A stretch of DNA of 39,734 nucleotides, from contig NZ_JAHWGL010000038.1 of assembly GCF_019334315.1 (NCBI RefSeq), forward strand, positions 1 through 39,734. Reading direction: 5' to 3'. Below, one piece after another: positions 9,060-16,346 of the stretch (the stretch's first letter is position 1; the number at the start of each line of letters is the position of its first letter). The notes beneath the pieces were generated by a model. The model was not told the origin of the DNA. It worked only from the letters and a program-made list of their open reading frames with translations, and did not search any database. Both the position numbers and the translations under genes were made by a program. Source of the stretch: Hymenobacter profundi (GTDB lineage Bacteria; Bacteroidota; Bacteroidia; Cytophagales; Hymenobacteraceae).

Positions 9060-11138
9060 TTGCTGACTACCGCTTATTCTCCCTGGTTTATCCTGCTGTG
9101 CCTGGCCGTAGGCGCCGGCTATGCGGCCTTGCTTTACTCGGCGCGGGCGCCGTGGAGCAAGCCCGTCAACTATCTGTTGGCCGCGTTGCGCTTTGTGGTT
9201 GTAAGCTTTTTGTGCTTTCTGCTGCTGGGGCCGTTTGTGCGCGCCACCACCAATACCACCGAAGCGCCTACCCTTGTGCTGGCCGTAGATAACTCGCAGT
9301 CGGTGGAGCTGTTTACGCCGGCACCGGTGTTGCAGCAGGCGCGCACGGGCCTCACGCAACTGGCTGCTACCCTGCGCGACCGCGGTTTCAACGTGGAAAC
9401 CCGCACCCTACCTCCCGCCCCGCGCCTACCCGCTACCCCCGATTCGGTGCGCTTCACGGCGGCGGCCACCGACCTCGATGCGCTGCTCGGGGGCGTGCAG
9501 GAGGGCTACGAGGGGCGCAACCTGGCCGGTGTGGTGCTACTTTCCGATGGCATTGTGAACCAGGGTAGGGCGCCAGCATACACCACCTACAAATTCCCGA
9601 TTTACGGCGTGGCCGTGGGCGACACGGTGCCCAAGAAAGACCTCAGCCTACCTGCGCTCAACTACAACCGCGTGGCCTTCAGCGGCAATAAATTCCCAAT
9701 TGAAGCGGAAGTGGCCTACGATGGTTTCGCGGGCGGCACGGCCACCGTGCAGCTGCGCGAGGGCGGCCGCGTGCTGGCGACCAACACCGTACGGCTGCCA
9801 GCAAATCAGCGCCGCATCAAAACCACGTTTTTACTGACAGCGCCCGCCCCCGGCAAGCGGCGTTACGAGGTTGTTATTCAGAAGCAAGCCGGCGAGTTTA
9901 CCTTGCTCAACAACAGCAAGTTTGCTTATGTGGATGTGGTGCGCGGCAAGCTGCGCGTGCTGTTGGCCGCCGCCGCGCCCCACCCCGATCTAAAAGCCCT
10001 GCGCGCCGCCATTAGCAGCAACGACAACTACGAGCTGGTGGCCTACCTGCCCAGCATCACGCCCCTGAAAGCCCAGGACTACGACGTGGCCATTTTGCAC
10101 CAGCTGCCCAGTCGGCTGGGGGTAGGGCAGGAAGTGCTGAACCTGGTGCGCCAGCAGCGCCTACCGGCCTTGTACATCCTGGGCGCGCAGTCCGATTTCA
10201 CGGCGTTCAACAACGCCGGCGTGGGCCTGACGGTGCAGCCCCGCGGCCAGCAGACCGACGACGTAACGCCCGCGCCCAATCCGGCTTTTGCCCGTTTCAC
10301 CTTTTCGCAGGATGACTTGCAGCGCTTCGCTGCCTACCCACCCGCACCGGTGCCCTTTGGGGAGGTGCAGTTGAGTGGCGGTGCCGAAGCCGCTTTGTTG
10401 CAACAGGTAGGACGCCTGCGCACCACCAAGCCCCTGTTGGTATTTGGCGGCGGCACGCAGACCAAAACGGCTACCCTGCTCACGGAAGGAAGCTGGCAGT
10501 GGCGCTTGCAGGAAGCCGTGGAGCACGACGACCGCCCCGAGGCCTACGACCGCTTGGTGGTACGCACGCTGCAACTCCTGACGCAAAACGCCAACAAGAA
10601 GCGCCTCGACGTGTACTCTACCCAGGACGACTTCACGACCCGCGACGACGTGACGTTTGGCGTAGAGACGTACAATGCCATCTTCGAGCGCATTTACAAT
10701 CAGAAGATTACGCTCACGCTTACCAACGAACAGAACCAGCCGCGCACGTTCACCTTCAGTAACAGCGAGGACGGTTCGCCGCTCCACCTGGGGCCGCTGC
10801 CTGGCGGGCTCTACCGCTACCAGGCCCGCGCTACCCTAGGCGGTCAGCCTCAGCAGGCCAGCGGCGAGCTATTGGTGCAAGAGCAGCAGTTGGAAGCCCT
10901 TCAGTCGCGCGCCGACCACAACCTGCTCTACCAGCTCAGCCGTCAGAGTGGGCAGCGCTTGTACTACCCTAATCAGTTTGCGCAGCTCGCCCAGGATATT
11001 GAGAAGGCTAATTACAAGCCGGTTATTTATTCGCAGGAAGATTTAAAGGAATTGATTGACCAGAAATGGCTGTTTTTCCTGCTGCTGGCGTTCGTGACGG
11101 CCGAATGGGCCATCCGGAAATATTCGGGCGCTATCTAA
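9060..11138 (+). CDS. Large vWA-type membrane protein of unknown role
   Basis: The 692-residue protein has two N-terminal membrane helices (about 7-26 and 38-57), a large presumably periplasmic region and one C-terminal helix (about 664-683). The region after helix 2 starts with VLAVDNSQSVELF, where Asp77, Ser79 and Ser81 form a DxSxS metal-site motif like that of von Willebrand A domains. VVLLSDGIVNQG and IYGVAVGDTVPKKDLSL follow in the order expected for such a fold. An in-frame TGA at 9045-9047 excludes a longer form. No ATG lies near the first helix, so the TTG at 9060 is the best start. Similar proteins are widespread in Bacteroidota without a known function; a link to BatA-like or envelope-stress proteins is only a guess. 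Confidence 0.85.
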   Translation: MLTTAYSPWFILLCLAVGAGYAALLYSARAPWSKPVNYLLAALRFVVVSFLCFLLLGPFVRATTNTTEAPTLVLAVDNSQSVELFTPAPVLQQARTGLTQLAATLRDRGFNVETRTLPPAPRLPATPDSVRFTAAATDLDALLGGVQEGYEGRNLAGVVLLSDGIVNQGRAPAYTTYKFPIYGVAVGDTVPKKDLSLPALNYNRVAFSGNKFPIEAEVAYDGFAGGTATVQLREGGRVLATNTVRLPANQRRIKTTFLLTAPAPGKRRYEVVIQKQAGEFTLLNNSKFAYVDVVRGKLRVLLAAAAPHPDLKALRAAISSNDNYELVAYLPSITPLKAQDYDVAILHQLPSRLGVGQEVLNLVRQQRLPALYILGAQSDFTAFNNAGVGLTVQPRGQQTDDVTPAPNPAFARFTFSQDDLQRFAAYPPAPVPFGEVQLSGGAEAALLQQVGRLRTTKPLLVFGGGTQTKTATLLTEGSWQWRLQEAVEHDDRPEAYDRLVVRTLQLLTQNANKKRLDVYSTQDDFTTRDDVTFGVETYNAIFERIYNQKITLTLTNEQNQPRTFTFSNSEDGSPLHLGPLPGGLYRYQARATLGGQPQQASGELLVQEQQLEALQSRADHNLLYQLSRQSGQRLYYPNQFAQLAQDIEKANYKPVIYSQEDLKELIDQKWLFFLLLAFVTAEWAIRKYSGAI

Positions 11139-11227
11139 TCTTTTTCGCATCTGCGAGTGGCGCAGCCAAACCAGTTGTTTTTGTCGGCCAGCCGTTCTGT
11201 CTTGCTTTTGCCCTACCTACTCTTCCT

Positions 11228-11662
11228 ATGAAATCCCTTTTCCCTGCTCTGCTCCTGATTTCCTGCCTGTCTGCCTGTCAGCAAACTGCTGAGGAGAAAG
11301 CTCAGGCCCAAGTGAAAGAAGCAGTGCACGCCCACTTCACGCATAAAGAGGACTACAAGCCGGGCGAGTTCCGCTCGCGCCCCTACACGCGCTACGATTC
11401 TCTGGCCTACCAGGCGCGCATGGCGGTGTTGAATGCCGCCGCGCTTGCCCCTGATACCGTGCCGCCTCTGATTCTACCCCCCCGCCGCCCCGCCGATACG
11501 GTACGCATTGGCACGCTGCTGGCGCACACTTACGATACCTCGGGAGGCCACGGCATTGCCCGCCACGATAGCGCCACGTACGTGGTCTACCGCTCGGGTA
11601 CCATGCACGAGGTGATACCCGAAGGGGTAGTGCAGACCCGTTTGCGCAAGCTGGGGCGCTAA
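11228..11662 (+). CDS. Small putative lipoprotein
   Basis: The protein is 144 residues from the ATG at 11228. That start gives a compact lipoprotein signal, MKSLFPALLLISCLSAC, with Cys17 as the lipidation site; a longer frame extends upstream but would bury this signal. The mature part begins with a charged helix (QQTAEEKAQAQVKEAVHAHF) and has no recognised domain. Likely anchored in a membrane with the body in the periplasm or exposed outside. It starts 89 bases after the vWA-type gene on the same strand and could be co-transcribed with it. Confidence 0.75.
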   Translation: MKSLFPALLLISCLSACQQTAEEKAQAQVKEAVHAHFTHKEDYKPGEFRSRPYTRYDSLAYQARMAVLNAAALAPDTVPPLILPPRRPADTVRIGTLLAHTYDTSGGHGIARHDSATYVVYRSGTMHEVIPEGVVQTRLRKLGR

Positions 11663-11683
11663 GCGTGGCGGTGGGGCCTGAAA

Positions 11684-11715
11684 TTTGTTGACCTTTGCAG
11701 GGTATTTTATCTTGC
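11684..11715 (+). promoter_or_regulatory. Promoter of the RluE-like gene
   Basis: TTTG at 11684-11687, exactly 20 bases, then TATCTTGC at 11708-11715: a good match to the Bacteroidota -33/-7 layout, with the octamer matching TAnnTT and diverging at the last two bases. Four bases later is the ATG at 11720. Confidence 0.65.
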
Positions 11716-11719
11716 TCCC

Positions 11720-12544
11720 ATGCGCTACCTGCTGCTCAACAAGCCCTACGAAGTCCTCACTCAGTTCACCGACGAAAGCGGCCGGGCCACGCTCAAAGAC
11801 TTTGTGGCCGTACCCAACATCTACCCCGTAGGTCGGCTGGACTATGACTCCGAAGGTTTGGTGCTGCTCACCGATGATAAGCAGTTGCAACACCGCCTGT
11901 CAGAGCCGCGCTTTAAGATTCCGAAGACGTATTGGGTGCAGGTAGAGGGCGAGCCGACGGAGGAAGCCCTGGAGCAACTGCGCCGCGGCGTGGACATCAA
12001 ATCTGGTTTTACGACCCCCGCCGAGGCGGAGCTACTACCTGAGCCGCCCGCGCTGTGGGAACGGAGCAAGCCGGTGCGCTTTCGAGCCAATATTCCCACT
12101 AGCTGGCTGCAAATCACGATTTCGCAGGGCATGAACCGGCAGGTGCGTAAGATGACGGCCGCCGTGGGTTTCCCTACCCTGCGCCTGGTACGCGCCCGGC
12201 TGGCTGGCATCGACTTACTGGACCTGGCGCCTGGCCAGTGGCGTGAGCTGACCGCCGCCGAAATACAGACGTTCAAGGACCTCACCGACGCCCAAACCGC
12301 CGAGGCCGGCACTTCCCGCGCCACCGACAGCCGCAAAAAGGGTGAGTTTTGGCCCGGCGGCATACGCCCCAGCACCAAGCCCAAAAACACAGCCGGCGGC
12401 TACAACCGCGGCGGTTTTGGTGGCAAACCGGATGCCCGCTCCAACGACAAAGGCAAACCCTCCGACAAGGGCAGCCGCGGCGCCAGCCGGAAACCCGGCA
12501 CAAGCCGCCCTACCAGCGGCGGCCGCAATGCTGGCCGGAAATAA
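11720..12544 (+). CDS. rluE: rRNA pseudouridine synthase, RluE/RsuA family
   Basis: Isomerises a specific uridine in rRNA to pseudouridine. The start LLLNKPYEVLTQFTDE and the catalytic loop GRLDYDSEGLVLLT (nucleophile Asp41), followed by KTYWVQVEGEPT and GMNRQVRKMTAAVGFPTLRLVR, are those of the RluE branch (23S rRNA helix 89 position in E. coli). There is no N-terminal S4 domain, as in RluE. After about residue 195 a tail of roughly 80 residues is rich in Gly, Lys, Arg, Ser and Pro with no fold apparent; such basic tails are common in Bacteroidota RNA-modifying enzymes and probably aid rRNA binding. The stop TAA overlaps the ATG of the next gene (TAATG). The exact rRNA site is inferred. Confidence 0.88.
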   Translation: MRYLLLNKPYEVLTQFTDESGRATLKDFVAVPNIYPVGRLDYDSEGLVLLTDDKQLQHRLSEPRFKIPKTYWVQVEGEPTEEALEQLRRGVDIKSGFTTPAEAELLPEPPALWERSKPVRFRANIPTSWLQITISQGMNRQVRKMTAAVGFPTLRLVRARLAGIDLLDLAPGQWRELTAAEIQTFKDLTDAQTAEAGTSRATDSRKKGEFWPGGIRPSTKPKNTAGGYNRGGFGGKPDARSNDKGKPSDKGSRGASRKPGTSRPTSGGRNAGRK

Positions 12545-13485
12545 TGCGCCGGCGGTGGTGGCTGTGGGCATTGCTGCTTGCGCTGCTGGGAATGAACGTC
12601 ATAGCGTTTTTTCACGCGTGGCGCTTCACGCATTTTATGGCGCCTACCGGGCCGCGCACCCAAAGCCCGGAACGGGTTTCCACTGCCCAGAAGCTGGCGC
12701 TGTTGCTTACCGGTGTGCGTAACCCCAAGCCGGTGAACGAGGGCGTGCCGTCTTTCCCCTACCGATCTGTTTTCATTCAGAGCCCCAATGGCCGGTTGGC
12801 TGCGTGGTATAGCTCGGTGGCCGGGCGGCGCGGTACGGTGGCGCTGTTCCACGGCTACACTAGCAACAAATCGAAGCTGGTGACGGAGGCGGCCTACTTT
12901 CGTCGGTTGGGCTATGCGGTGTTGCTGGTCGATTTTGCTGGTAGTGGCGGCTCTGAGGGTTACCGTACTACCGTTGGCTACCGCGAGGCGTACGATGTGG
13001 CGGCGGTAGTGCAGTGGTTGCAGCGGCAACCTGCTACCGGCCCGCTTGTGCTGTATGGCCCCAGCATGGGTGCCGTGGCCATTTTGCGGGCTGAAAGTGA
13101 GCTGGGCGTTCGGCCGGCGGCCAATATTGTGGAATGCCCGTACGGCAGTATGCTGCAAACCGCTCAAAACCGCTTTGCGGCTATGCATGTACCCAGCTTT
13201 CCGATGGCACATTTGCTGGTATTTTGGGGCGGCGTGCAGAATGGTTTCTGGGCCTATGGGCTGAAGGCCACCGACTACGCTACCCATATTACAACCCCTA
13301 CCCTCCTGCTATGGGGCGAGCAGGATGCCCGCGTAACACGCGCCGAAACAGACGCCGTTTTCCGTGGGTTGCGCGGGCCGAAGCAGCGGCAGGATTTTGC
13401 GCTGGCCGGCCACGAGCCCTACTGGCGGAAACAGCCCGCACTGTGGCAACAAACCGTGGCAGGTTTTCTGGCTACTATTCCGTAA
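12544..13485 (+). CDS. Membrane-anchored alpha/beta hydrolase
   Basis: A serine hydrolase of 313 residues. One N-terminal membrane helix (about 4-22, after MRRR) anchors it with the catalytic domain outside the cytoplasm or at the membrane face. The core shows LFHGYTSNKSK (oxyanion region), the nucleophile elbow GPSMGA with Ser174, Asp261 in LLWGEQDARV and His290 in LAGHEPYW, a complete triad. It resembles the bacterial BEM46/YfhR group. The ATG at 12544 shares its A with the stop codon of the preceding pseudouridine synthase gene, so translation is probably coupled. A longer in-frame reading from 12349 is the basic-tail region of that gene in another frame and is not credible. The substrate is unknown. 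Confidence 0.88.
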   Translation: MRRRWWLWALLLALLGMNVIAFFHAWRFTHFMAPTGPRTQSPERVSTAQKLALLLTGVRNPKPVNEGVPSFPYRSVFIQSPNGRLAAWYSSVAGRRGTVALFHGYTSNKSKLVTEAAYFRRLGYAVLLVDFAGSGGSEGYRTTVGYREAYDVAAVVQWLQRQPATGPLVLYGPSMGAVAILRAESELGVRPAANIVECPYGSMLQTAQNRFAAMHVPSFPMAHLLVFWGGVQNGFWAYGLKATDYATHITTPTLLLWGEQDARVTRAETDAVFRGLRGPKQRQDFALAGHEPYWRKQPALWQQTVAGFLATIP

Positions 13486-13505
13486 GACTGATTGACTATC
13501 TGGAG

Positions 13506-13611
13506 GGTAGAGACACAACATCGTGTGTCTCCTCCTTGCTGATGTGATTTACTCAGACGGTACTACTCATGGGTCGTTCAACGACGAGCCACAAAATGTT
13601 GTGGCTCTACC
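13506..13611. repeat. Double-hairpin palindromic repeat (family B)
   Basis: Two short hairpins, 13506-13531 (core GACACAACATCGTGTGTC) and 13586-13611 (core GCCACAAAATGTTGTGGC), are also imperfect inverted repeats of each other, 26 bases each with GGTAG at the outer ends, separated by 54 bases. The differences between arms preserve pairing inside each small hairpin. Related in form to 3131-3209. Confidence 0.7.
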
Positions 13612-13722
13612 CCATCAGATTATAAAGCAGCTATCGTGTTCTAACTGTGTCGATTGAAGGACATACCCCACACTGTCAAAGCAGAGTAGGGTAGAAAATC
13701 CTGCACCCACCAAGGACACGCT

Positions 13723-15993
13723 ATGCAAAAGAATGCTTTACGCCTCTTCCTGTTTCTACAAATTGGCGCATTTGCCGCGAAAGCGCAGCAGCGAGATTTG
13801 GTTGCTTATGTGAATACGTTGCAGGGTACGAATTCCGACTTTCACCTGACCCGCGGCAACACCTACCCCACCACGGCCCTACCCTTCGGAATGCACACCT
13901 GGACGCCGCAAACCGGCAAGAACGGCGACGGCTGGAAATACCAATACGCTAAAAAAACCATCCGGGGCTTTCAGCAGGCGCACCAGTGCAGCTCCTGGAC
14001 CGAGGACTACTGCGTGTTTTCGCTAATGCCGGTGAGCGGCCAGCTAGTGGTAGGGGAAAACGAGCGAGCCACCGGCTTCTCCCACACCGACGAAATTGCG
14101 AAGCCACACTATTATAAAGTCACGCTCGCCAACCACGTCACCACCGAAATAGCACCCACCGAGCGCGGTGCTCACCTGCGGTTCCGGTTTCCCAAGGCGG
14201 CCAGCTACGTGGTGCTCGATGGCTACACGGGCATCAGTGAGCTGAAAATCTGGCCGAAGGAGCGGAAAATAACCGGGTACGTCAGCAACAACAAAAGCAA
14301 TAAAGACCACTCGTTGAAGAGCTACCTGGAAGTGGTCTTCGACCAACCCTTCACGGCCTACGGCACTTGGGAGAACCGTAAGAATACGGTGCAGGCTGGC
14401 CAGCAACAGAGCGCCGGTGAAGGGGTAGGCGTGTATCTGCGCTTCAAGGACGGCGCTACGGTACAGGCCAAGACTGCCTCTTCCTACATCAGCCCCGAGC
14501 AGGCCAGCGTGACGTTGCGGGCAGAGTTGGGCAAGTTCAAAAAGCTGGAAGAAACCAAAGCCGCTGCTGCCACTACTTGGAACCGACACTTAGGCCGGAT
14601 TAATATGGAGGGCGGCAGTGAAGAAGACAAAGCCACGTTCTACTCCTGCTTTTTCCGGGCCAGCCTATTTTCGCGGCAGTTTTACGAGTATGACAAAACG
14701 GGCAAACCTTACTATTTCAGCCCCTACGACAGCAAGGTGCACGATGGCTACATGTTCACCGACACGGGCTTTTGGGACACTTTCCGGGCGCAGTTTCCGC
14801 TGAATGCCTTGCTCTACCCTACCATGCACGGCCGCTATATGCAGGCCTTGCTGGCGGCACAAGAGCAATGCGGCTGGCTGCCTTCGTGGTCGTTTCCCGG
14901 CGAAGCGGGTAGCATGATCGGCAACCATGCCATTTCGTTGCTTACGGATGCCTGGATGAAGGGCATCCGCACCTTTGACCCCGAACAAGCCCTGCGCGCC
15001 TACCTGCACGAGGCCACCAACAAAGGCCCCTGGGGCCCCGCCAACGGCCGCCACGGCTTCGCCGAGTACTACCAGCTCGGCTACGTGCCCTACCCTAAAT
15101 ATCGAGAGGCCACGGCCAAAACCCTGGAATACGCCTACGACGATTTCTGCGCGTATCAGCTGGCCAGCGCTATCGGCAACAACTTCTACAAGGATATTTT
15201 TGCTCGCCAGATGTACAACTACCGCAACGTATACGACCCGCAAACGGGCTTCATGCGGGGTAGGCAGGCCAACGGCGAGTGGGTAGCGAATTTCAACCCC
15301 GTAGAGTGGGGCGGCCCCTTCACTGAGGGCAACGCCTGGCACTGGGAGTGGTCCGTGTTTCACGACGTGCAGGGGCTTATCAACCTGCTGGGCGGCAAAC
15401 AAAACTTCATTAGCAAGCTCGATTCGGTCTTCTCGGAGCCCAATACGGTAGCGGTAGGAACCTATGGTGGCATGATTCACGAGATGACGGAAATGGTGAT
15501 GGCCGACATGGGGCAGTACGCCCACGGCAACCAGCCCATTCAGCACATGCCCTACCTCTACACCTACGGCGGGCAGCCCTGGAAAACCCAGCAACACGTG
15601 CGCGAGGTGATGCGCAAGCTCTACAACGCCACCGAAAACGGCTACCCCGGCGACGAAGACCAGGGCCAAACCTCCTCCTGGTACGTGCTCAGCGCCCTAG
15701 GCCTCTACAGCGTGTGCCCCGGCACCGACCAGTACGTAATCGGCAGTCCGGCCTTCCCCAAGGCTACTCTCACGCTGGAAAACGGCCGGCAGTTCGTCAT
15801 GGAGGCTCAAAACAATACGCAACGCAACGTCTACATCCAGTCGGCCACGCTCAACGGCCAGCCTTACACGCACCACTGGCTCACGTACGGCGACCTGACC
15901 AAAGGCGGCAAGCTGACGTTTCAGATGGCCAACACGCCGGCTCTGACTAGAGGAACGGCCTTGGAGGATGCGCCCTTCTCGTTGTCGAAATAG
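13723..15993 (+). CDS. Secreted GH92 glycosidase with Gln at the catalytic-acid position
   Basis: Member of GH92, calcium-dependent inverting exo-alpha-mannosidases. The 756 residues begin with a signal peptide (about 1-21, ending AKA-QQ). N-terminal domain: NTYPTTALPFGMHTW and HQCSSWTEDYCVFSLMPVSG. Catalytic domain: MFTDTGFWDTFRAQFPL, GWLPSWSFPGEAGSMIGNHA, DAWMKGI and GDEDQGQTSSWYVLSALGLYSVCPG. The proposed base aspartates are present as Asp644 and Asp646. In characterised mannosidases such as BT3990 the acid Glu sits in GNEP; here the motif is GNQP with Gln604. GH92 enzymes with Gln there include one acting on mannose-1-phospho-mannose, where no acid is needed for the leaving group. So family membership is firm, but plain alpha-mannosidase activity is uncertain. 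Confidence 0.92.
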   Translation: MQKNALRLFLFLQIGAFAAKAQQRDLVAYVNTLQGTNSDFHLTRGNTYPTTALPFGMHTWTPQTGKNGDGWKYQYAKKTIRGFQQAHQCSSWTEDYCVFSLMPVSGQLVVGENERATGFSHTDEIAKPHYYKVTLANHVTTEIAPTERGAHLRFRFPKAASYVVLDGYTGISELKIWPKERKITGYVSNNKSNKDHSLKSYLEVVFDQPFTAYGTWENRKNTVQAGQQQSAGEGVGVYLRFKDGATVQAKTASSYISPEQASVTLRAELGKFKKLEETKAAAATTWNRHLGRINMEGGSEEDKATFYSCFFRASLFSRQFYEYDKTGKPYYFSPYDSKVHDGYMFTDTGFWDTFRAQFPLNALLYPTMHGRYMQALLAAQEQCGWLPSWSFPGEAGSMIGNHAISLLTDAWMKGIRTFDPEQALRAYLHEATNKGPWGPANGRHGFAEYYQLGYVPYPKYREATAKTLEYAYDDFCAYQLASAIGNNFYKDIFARQMYNYRNVYDPQTGFMRGRQANGEWVANFNPVEWGGPFTEGNAWHWEWSVFHDVQGLINLLGGKQNFISKLDSVFSEPNTVAVGTYGGMIHEMTEMVMADMGQYAHGNQPIQHMPYLYTYGGQPWKTQQHVREVMRKLYNATENGYPGDEDQGQTSSWYVLSALGLYSVCPGTDQYVIGSPAFPKATLTLENGRQFVMEAQNNTQRNVYIQSATLNGQPYTHHWLTYGDLTKGGKLTFQMANTPALTRGTALEDAPFSLSK

Positions 15994-16000
15994 GGTTGCC

Positions 16001-16104
16001 GTGACCCCACCCCCGGTCCCTCCCCTCCGGGAGAGGGGTGCCAGACGCAAGAAATCGTTGAACGCACCCCTCTCCCGGAGGGGAGGGACCGGGGGTGGGG
16101 TCAC
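16001..16104. repeat. 41-bp perfect GC-rich inverted repeat (family C)
   Basis: Arms 16001-16041 (starting GTGACCCCACCCCCGG) and 16064-16104 (ending CCGGGGGTGGGGTCAC) are exact reverse complements across 41 bases around a 22-base loop. It begins eight bases after the GH92 stop and can act as a very strong terminator-like hairpin, though without a clear T-tract. Its composition is unlike the other repeat families in the window. Confidence 0.9.
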
Positions 16105-16346
16105 GCGTCAACGGCTGAGCTTCGCATGTACTATAAACGCGTAGCTCCCCTAGCTGCCTACCTGTCACCTAATCCCTACCTCTCAGATTTCGTTAAAGTC
16201 AGTCCGTCGGATATCGGCGGCGCGGAATATTGAAAAATGACAATCTGTCACAAAAAAAGGGCTGGTACGCTGCTTGTATCTACCCTTGCGTGCCTGAGTT
16301 GCACACTATTCCAAGACACTTCAACTACACACTATAACCCTCCAAC
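16105..16346 (+). promoter_or_regulatory. dnaK upstream region with TGACA-N3-TGTCA palindrome
   Basis: This 242-base stretch between the GC-rich palindrome and dnaK carries no gene. At 16238-16250 TGACA-ATC-TGTCA is a perfect inverted repeat. About 30 bases on, TACCCTTG at 16281-16288 resembles a -7 box, leaving a leader of roughly 50 bases before the ATG at 16347. No CIRCE (TTAGCACTC-N9-GAGTGCTAA) is present. The palindrome is a plausible operator for a stress regulator, but this is inference. Confidence 0.4.

Noticed and set aside
12349..12543. N-terminal extension of the alpha/beta hydrolase
   Set aside because: The extension is the pseudouridine synthase tail read in another frame (Arg/Gln/Pro-rich). 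The ATG at 12544 overlaps the previous stop and begins with a proper membrane anchor.
12400..13287. Minus-strand frame opposite the hydrolase (295 codons)
   Set aside because: Composition is Arg/His/Pro-rich with no domain, and it runs against a gene with a full catalytic triad.
14665..15669. Long open frame antisense to the GH92 gene (334 codons)
   Set aside because: It mirrors GC-rich third positions of a clearly real gene, and its product is a low-complexity Val/Gly/His/Ala-rich string with no domain.
16105..16346. CIRCE/HrcA control of dnaK
   Set aside because: No TTAGCACTC-N9-GAGTGCTAA-like sequence is present; the dyad seen is a different motif.
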